64,000 nucleotides of DNA, taken from contig NZ_FQZG01000009.1 of the NCBI RefSeq assembly GCF_900141915.1, forward strand, positions 24,113 to 88,112, in the 5' to 3' direction. A model generated the notes under the pieces. It searched no databases and was not told where the DNA came from. It saw nothing but the letters and a program-made list of their open reading frames with translations. The translations under genes and the position numbers were made by a program. The DNA comes from Tessaracoccus bendigoensis DSM 12906 (GTDB taxonomy: Bacteria > Actinomycetota > Actinomycetes > Propionibacteriales > Propionibacteriaceae). Of this stretch, positions 59,095 through 64,000 are shown in pieces (positions within the stretch are counted from its first letter, which is position 1; each line of letters opens with the position of its first letter).

Positions 59095-60759
59095 CCTCCC
59101 TCTTTCATGAGGCGGGTTGAGGGCTGCCAGCTGGGCTGTCGGAGCCCGATCTGAACACTGGGCCGGGTGAGGGCGTGACTGTGGGCCGGCTGACGCTGCC
59201 GGTGGGCGGTTCTCCAGGTTCCTTCGGCTTGGTGCGGGCGGTTGGGGTCAGGCCGGTGGTGGGATCGCGGCGATCCGGGCGAACGCGGCCACGAGGTGCT
59301 CAACCCACGGCCAGGTCTTGGGTAGACGTAGCCGTCGCCGGCGGCCACCGTGTACGAGTCGGGCCGGGACGTGCAGCAGTCGATAGCGCAGCGCTTTCGG
59401 CTCAGCCTTGGCGAGGTCGCCGTCGAGAGCCAGCATCTTGAGCCAGGCGACCAGGTCAGCGGCGATCATGGTCAGGAGTAGCCAGGTTTGGTTGATGCTG
59501 AACTCGCGGGACGGGAACCGGCCCAGGCCGGAGTCTTTGGCGTGTCGGATCCGGTCCTCGACCCGGGCATGGGCCCGGTGACGGGTCTCGAGGAACTGCA
59601 GGGTGCCGCTGGTGGTGTTGGTGGCGAACGCTTGATACCGCCACCCGTCGTGGGCTTCGAAGAGCGACAACTGAGCCCCCGGATGCGGGCGTTCGCGGCG
59701 CAGGATCACCCGCATCCCGGCCGGCCAACTGGTCAAGTCCAGCAGTCCGGTGACCTCAGCGACCTCCCCGCCGTCTCGGACCTCACCATCAGCCTTCAGC
59801 GCCGGGGACCACAAGCCCGCGGGAAGTTCGGTGATCGCGGCACGCATCTTCTCGCCGATCGTGAACCCGACGCTGTAGTGCAGGCTGCGGCCTCTGACTT
59901 GGCCTTGCGCAGTGAGCCAGTCCAGCAACTGGTGCGAGGCGCCGGCCCCGTCGCAGCGGATCAACAGGTTGCGGCGATACGGCATCGGGATCTGGGCGAT
60001 CGCCTCGCCCAGGACCTGAATGTGATCCACGGCGGTGTTCGATCCCGCCCGGCCGGTCCGCAGCGCGGCGGCGAGGAACTCCCCGGTGTTGTCGCACCAC
60101 ACGCCGATCGGGTGATACCCGAACGTCTTCTTAAACGTCGGCGACGCCAACTCCTTCTCCGAGTGGGCCACCACGATCGTGGCATCGACATCCAACACGA
60201 CCGTCTCACCCAGATCGGTGCCGGCGACCCGAGAGGCCGGGACACCGCCAGCGGCTGTCAGTTGTGACCAGACGTGGCGCCGGACACGGGACCGGGCTGT
60301 CTGGATCTTCCTGCGTCTGGCGTCGGTGACCTCGTCCAACGCCCGCCACACCGTCGGAGCAGAGGCGACCGGCCCCAAGATCTGCGTCTGGTGGCGCAGC
60401 ACGTTGATGTCGGAGATCGCCTCACCGCCGTCGGCGAGCATCACCGCGACATCGGTCAGTACCTGGCCGCGGTCATGGATCGAGGGGATGAACGAACGCC
60501 GGGCCATCGCCGTCGAGAGGGCTCCGGTCAGGCCGGTGTTCTCGGCCAGCATCCTGAGCCCGATGCTGCCGGCGTGGGCGATGACCGCGCCACCATCGCC
60601 GGTCACGGACATACCGGTGGACCACGAAGTACGCTTCACCTACGGAGTGCCTTCCGCTTCAGGGGTCTTGAACAGTCGCAAGTCCAAGTATCCCGTAGTC
60701 AGAAGGCACTCCGGCCTATCTACCGCACGCGTCCCTCACTCCGCCATGAACGATCGAGG
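59095..60759 (-). mobile_element. IS1380-family insertion sequence, intact
   Basis: A 1665-bp element with one transposase gene. Terminal inverted repeats of about 29 bases are imperfect: the left end starts CCTCCCTCTTTCATG and the right end, read inward, CCTCGATCGTTCATG, and both continue to TGAGGG. It is flanked by the 4-bp direct repeat TTAA (59091-59094 and 60760-60763). Deleting it with one TTAA restores the host gene exactly, so this is a simple and recent insertion. Confidence 0.9.
59248..60639 (-). CDS. IS1380-family transposase
   Basis: A 463-residue DDE transposase. The IS1380 core is clear: ETVVLDVDATIVVAHSEKE (first catalytic Asp), KTFGYHPIGVWCDNTGEF, RRNLLIRCDGAGASHQLLDW (second), then the long insertion and FLETRHRAHARVEDRIRHAK with the late Glu. 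It is full length and shows no stop or shift, so it is probably active. The ATG at 60639 lies about 120 bases inside the element's right end. Confidence 0.92.
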   Translation of the reverse strand: MKRTSWSTGMSVTGDGGAVIAHAGSIGLRMLAENTGLTGALSTAMARRSFIPSIHDRGQVLTDVAVMLADGGEAISDINVLRHQTQILGPVASAPTVWRALDEVTDARRRKIQTARSRVRRHVWSQLTAAGGVPASRVAGTDLGETVVLDVDATIVVAHSEKELASPTFKKTFGYHPIGVWCDNTGEFLAAALRTGRAGSNTAVDHIQVLGEAIAQIPMPYRRNLLIRCDGAGASHQLLDWLTAQGQVRGRSLHYSVGFTIGEKMRAAITELPAGLWSPALKADGEVRDGGEVAEVTGLLDLTSWPAGMRVILRRERPHPGAQLSLFEAHDGWRYQAFATNTTSGTLQFLETRHRAHARVEDRIRHAKDSGLGRFPSREFSINQTWLLLTMIAADLVAWLKMLALDGDLAKAEPKALRYRLLHVPARLVHGGRRRRLRLPKTWPWVEHLVAAFARIAAIPPPA

Positions 60760-63178
60760 TTAAAGACGCCGAGATTCACGAGGAGGTGGAAGTCCTCGAC
60801 GGTCAGTCCGGTGACGGTGCGGAACAAGCCGGGTTCGAGCTTGGTGATGACGTCGGTAAGAGTGTTCTCACGGAAGTCGGTCAGGTACATGAACGCAGGG
60901 ACGCGGGTGGCGAACTTGACCAGCTTCTCCTGAATCTGCGTCCGCTTGGACTTGTACTCCTTCTCCTCCTCCGTCAACTCCTTCTTCTCCGCCGGAGTAA
61001 TGTCGTCGCCCTTCTCCTTCTTCGCCTTCTTCACGGCGTCGCTCTTGTTCACGACGGTCTCGAAAATGTCGCTGCCGAGCGCGCGGAAGCCTTCGATGTT
61101 CATGACGGCGTTGAGGGCGTCGGGGTTGTTCATGATCTTGCGCAGGGTGTCGTTGTCGACGTTGACGAGGATTGCGGACTCCCACTTGCGGGCCAGGAGG
61201 GTCGCGGAGGTGCCCGACATGGCGATGTCGAGGATGCCGCCGGCATCGACCTGGGTCATATTCGACCCGTCGTACGCCAACACGGGCAGGAACTTCACGA
61301 GCTCCTCGACGGCTTGCTCAGGGTTCGGCGTCTCCGGCGAGAGACCGGCGCCGTAGTCGGCGATCTGACGCAGCGCGCGAGTGGGCGCGAAGTCGAACAC
61401 GAAGCACACAGGCTTGAGGACTGCTTCGGCGCTCGGGTTGTCTCCGTCGGGATTCTTGATCGACCACGGTGACTGTACGCGGAACGCTGCCTGAAAGTAG
61501 GTCTCGGGTGAGTTGAGGTTGCGCAACATCAGGATCGAGGACCACTGCTTGACGGTGACGCCCGTGGTGAGCTTGCCGCACGACAGGGTGATCGTCTTGG
61601 TGTCGTGGCCGTCGCCGATCGCCGCCCGCACTGGCGGGAGAGCATCCAGCCCGATGCCCGCGCCGGGACCCGCGACGACGAGGACCTTGTAGTCGTGCCA
61701 GAACACGTTCTGCTTCTCCGCGAGCAGGTTCGACATTGCCTCGCAGGCAGCAACGTTGGGCAGGAACCAGAACGAGTGCTGAAGGTACGGCAGGAGTCGG
61801 ACATCGGAGTACGGGAATGGCGGGCGGGTGCCCATCCGCATCGCGTCGACCTGGGTGGGAAGGTGAGCGCCGCGGACGAGATCGAGCCACTTCTGCACGT
61901 CGGTCTTGTGGGTGAACTCGGCGTCCTTACCGATGCCCTTTGCCTCGAAGAACTCGTTGAGGTCGAACTCGTCGAACTCTCCCTGATTCGCAACGGCAAT
62001 CAACTCGTCAGGCATCTGGTACGTGAACAGACGCATCTCCGGGAGCGACCCGTACGGGTTCCAGGCGTCCGGTTGCGCGACGGCGTACTCGGCCTTGGCG
62101 CGCTGCTCATCGGTGTAGGTCCAGTTGAAGATTTGCTCCTCGATGAACTCACCGGTTGCCAGCGCCTTGAATGGCGTGCCCGACAGGTACAGGTAGGCGC
62201 GGGTGGTGATCGGCAGGAAGTCGTCCTCGTCGTTGCCGAGTTCGTCAAGCTCCTCGTCGAAGGCCACGAGGCCGTCGTTGTACTCCGCGGCCAGTTCCTT
62301 CTGCTTGACTTTCTCGTCCTCGCCCTCGAACAGCTCCTTGGCGGACTCTCGCCACGCACCGAAGTGGTATTCATCGAAGATGACGAGGTCCCAGTTGGTG
62401 GTGTGGACCCACTCGTTCTTCGCCTTGATGAGGCCGGTCTTCCGATCTCGCCCGAGCAGGTCCTGGAACGATCCGAAGTAGACCAGTGGCCGAGTCTTGT
62501 CCGCCTCATCTGGGCTGCCCCCGGTGGCCGAGGAGAGGTACTGCCAGCCGTCGAAGTCGGCGTGAGACTCCAGGTCGGTCTGCCAGGCGTCCTCCACTGC
62601 GGGCTTGAAGGTGACCACGAGGATGCGTTTGGCGCCGAGCCGCTTCGCGAGTTGGTAGGAGGCGAAGGTCTTCCCGAAGCGCATCTTGGCGTTCCACAGG
62701 AACCGTGGCACCGCGTGAGAGTCCTCGGCCCAGATGGACTTGTAGTAGCCCTCGGCCTTGTCCACGGCGCTGGCTTGCTCCGGGCGCATCGGAAACTTCT
62801 CATGATGGGTTCCACTGAGCTTCACGCCTGTGCGAAGCTCAGTGATCGCCGTGCGCACATCGTCTGGGGTGCACCACATCCACTCTCGCGCTGAGCCGAA
62901 GATCGGGTTCTCGAAGCCCTTGTCGATCAGCCGTTGGCGCACATCTGAGTCGCGAAACACCGTCCCGTCGCCTCGTTCGGCGAGCTCATCAACGTGCAGC
63001 GTGTATGCCTGCTGCATCTGCCCCTGAGACTCGCGGATGCGCGCGTTCACATCCGCCTTCGTCGTCTGGCCCACCTTGAGAAGCCCCGCGTAGCCGACTG
63101 GTGGATCGTTCGGCGACCATGCGTAGATTCGCAGTCGCGCCTCGGGCTTCTTGGGGAGGAGTTCGTCAATCTCCCGCT

Positions 63179-63829
63179 TCACTCGTCCGCCTCCATCGGG
63201 CGAACGATCCGCTCGACGAAGTCGATCTCGTCTTCCGAGAGTCCGTACTTCTCGTAAAGATCATGATCGTTCCAGTCTCGCGTCCAATCCTGGGTCGGAA
63301 CGAAGGCATAGACCTTCCGCGTGGTGTCTTGCGAGGGCTTGTGAAGGAGGATGAGAAAGCGCGTCAGACGGCAGCGGAGGTACGACAGCGCGCTCTCCGC
63401 CTCTCCTCGTGTATCGAAGGTTCCGATGCAGAGGTACGTCTCGGAGGAGATGCTCCCGCTCTCGCCAAGGAAGGGAGTGCTGATGATCCGATGGGGATAG
63501 GTGTCCTTATTTCCCGTGCCGGGCGCGGCGCGGCCAACGTAAACCTTCCAGCCATCGATGAGGTGAGCGCCCGAAGGGATCGATGCTCGGTCCACATACC
63601 CAGTCCCACCGTTCTGGTAGATGAGCACGTCGCCAGGCGCCTTTGACGCTCTGCCCTTGAACGTGGTCTCAAATCCAAAGGGCTTACGGGAGCTGACCAG
63701 CCTTTCGAAGCGCTTGCTCTCCGGCAGTGCCAGCGAGTGCTCCTGCCCGGTCTCGACGGCAATCACCTTGCGCAAGATTGACAGAGCCTCGTTGAACCGG
63801 ATGAAGACATCCGCGCCTGGTTCGAGCAA
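63179..63829 (-). pseudogene. Eco57I-type restriction-modification methylase, C-terminal part only
   Basis: About 216 codons of the target-recognition half of an Eco57I-type enzyme: VSSRKPFGFETTFKG, LIDGWKVYVGRAAPGTGN, ISSETYLCIGTFDTRGEA and the closing YAFVPTQDWTRDW, LYEKYGLSEDEIDFVERIV. The methylase catalytic domain (NPPY) is absent: upstream of about 63829 the frame meets a stop within three codons. It overlaps the helicase start by 4 bases (ATGA), so these were one operon. The last 170 bases of the window hold nothing I can name. Confidence 0.7.
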
Positions 63830-64000
63830 AGAGGCTCTTCACAATCGAGGGTGTAGGTAGCGCTGTTCGGGGTTGCGGCGTGGCGGCTGGCTGAAGGGGT
63901 CGAGGCCCTCCGAAGATGGAAGTTCTCACGCTCCCCATCTGGAAGACCTCGACGTGTCCGACGCTACCTTCACGTGCCCTGATCTGACTAGTTTCTGCCG

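Larger units (their letters stand above)
58943..63182 (-). pseudogene. GIY-YIG-like (T5orf172) / SF2 helicase of a restriction system, interrupted by IS1380
   Basis: Codons from 63182 down to 60764 encode about 806 residues. An N-terminal T5orf172-like domain (LRIYAWSPNDPPVGYAGLLK, then EWMWCTPDDVRTAI) comes first. Then an SF2 helicase with RFGKTFASYQLAKRL as motif I, VIFDEYHFGAW (DEYH box), AYLYLSGTPFKAL as motif III, and a late LRNLNSPETYFQAAFRVQSP as motif V/VI. The element sits at 59095-60759, and the last 50 codons continue at 59090-58943 (MNQAVFAFRRYEDSSLSYTG). Without the element the frame joins as VNLGVFNATHMNQAVF. It overlaps the methylase gene by 4 bases. It was probably the translocating/nicking subunit. 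Confidence 0.85.

Noticed and set aside
60786..62894. Long plus-strand frames across the helicase, such as 61605-62894
   Set aside because: Val/Leu/Glu/Gly-rich antisense reading of the helicase, with no start signal.

Overview
The window is high-GC DNA from an actinobacterium. Signs of this are the GC-rich codon use, frequent GTG starts, 4-base start/stop overlaps, a MobF relaxase with DUF2637 and Prim-Pol genes as in actinobacterial conjugative elements, and a CmtR-type sensor. No rRNA, intact tRNA or CRISPR array was seen, so genus is not claimed. Much of the window looks like a genomic island or an integrative-element graveyard: many genes are broken, truncated or fused.

Layout. 0.1-9.9 kb: ordinary metabolic genes (two MDR dehydrogenases, fructosamine-kinase-like protein, DUF488, a heterodimeric ABC exporter, argE). 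9.9-10.6 kb: a gene-free block of degenerate ~20-bp repeats. 10.6-17.4 kb: a minus-strand surface-polymer cluster (phosphodiester glycosidase, GT2-GtrA fusion, DUF4956 membrane protein, VTC-domain protein, two beta-helix lipoproteins). 17.5-24.7 kb: remnants of three serine recombinases around a doubly broken ABC1 kinase, a Phd/VapC pair and a decayed AbiE pair. 24.9-34.2 kb: mobile-element genes (ParB-like protein, Zn-ribbon plus Dam-type methylase, DprA, MobF relaxase, a C5 methyltransferase with a second gene overprinted in another frame). 34.4-38.1 kb: a CPBP protease and a manganese locus with a yybP-ykoY riboswitch ahead of a cation exchanger and an MntR-type regulator. 38.3-49.5 kb: copper/zinc and envelope-redox genes (Tat multicopper oxidase, M23 peptidase, ArsR/P-type ATPase, isoprenylcysteine-methyltransferase-like protein, VKOR-DsbA pair), bracketed by two paralogous 159-aa membrane proteins. 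49.7-52.6 kb: ArdC-like protein, Prim-Pol and a DUF2637 protein fused to the tail of a methyltransferase. 53.0-58.7 kb: a Cd/Pb/Hg cassette (cmtR, P-type ATPase, lspA, cadD, merA, merR). 58.7-63.8 kb: a ruined restriction operon (Eco57I-type methylase end, GIY-YIG-like/SF2 helicase, DUF262 protein) carrying an intact IS1380-family element.

How the genes fit together. The metal cassettes are self-contained, each with its own sensor and, in three places, a readable operator or riboswitch. The cadmium/mercury cassette appears to sit inside a former DUF262 gene: its N-terminal part lies at 58.7-58.9 kb and a C-terminal part at 52.6-53.0 kb, both on the minus strand. The IS1380 element sits at a TTAA duplication inside the helicase, and removing it restores the reading frame exactly. 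The most unusual coding observation is the 166-codon ORF with a strong ribosome binding site inside the C5 methyltransferase.

Limits: everything here comes from reading sequence. Family names rest on remembered motifs, not searches. Several lesions are single-base and could be assembly errors.
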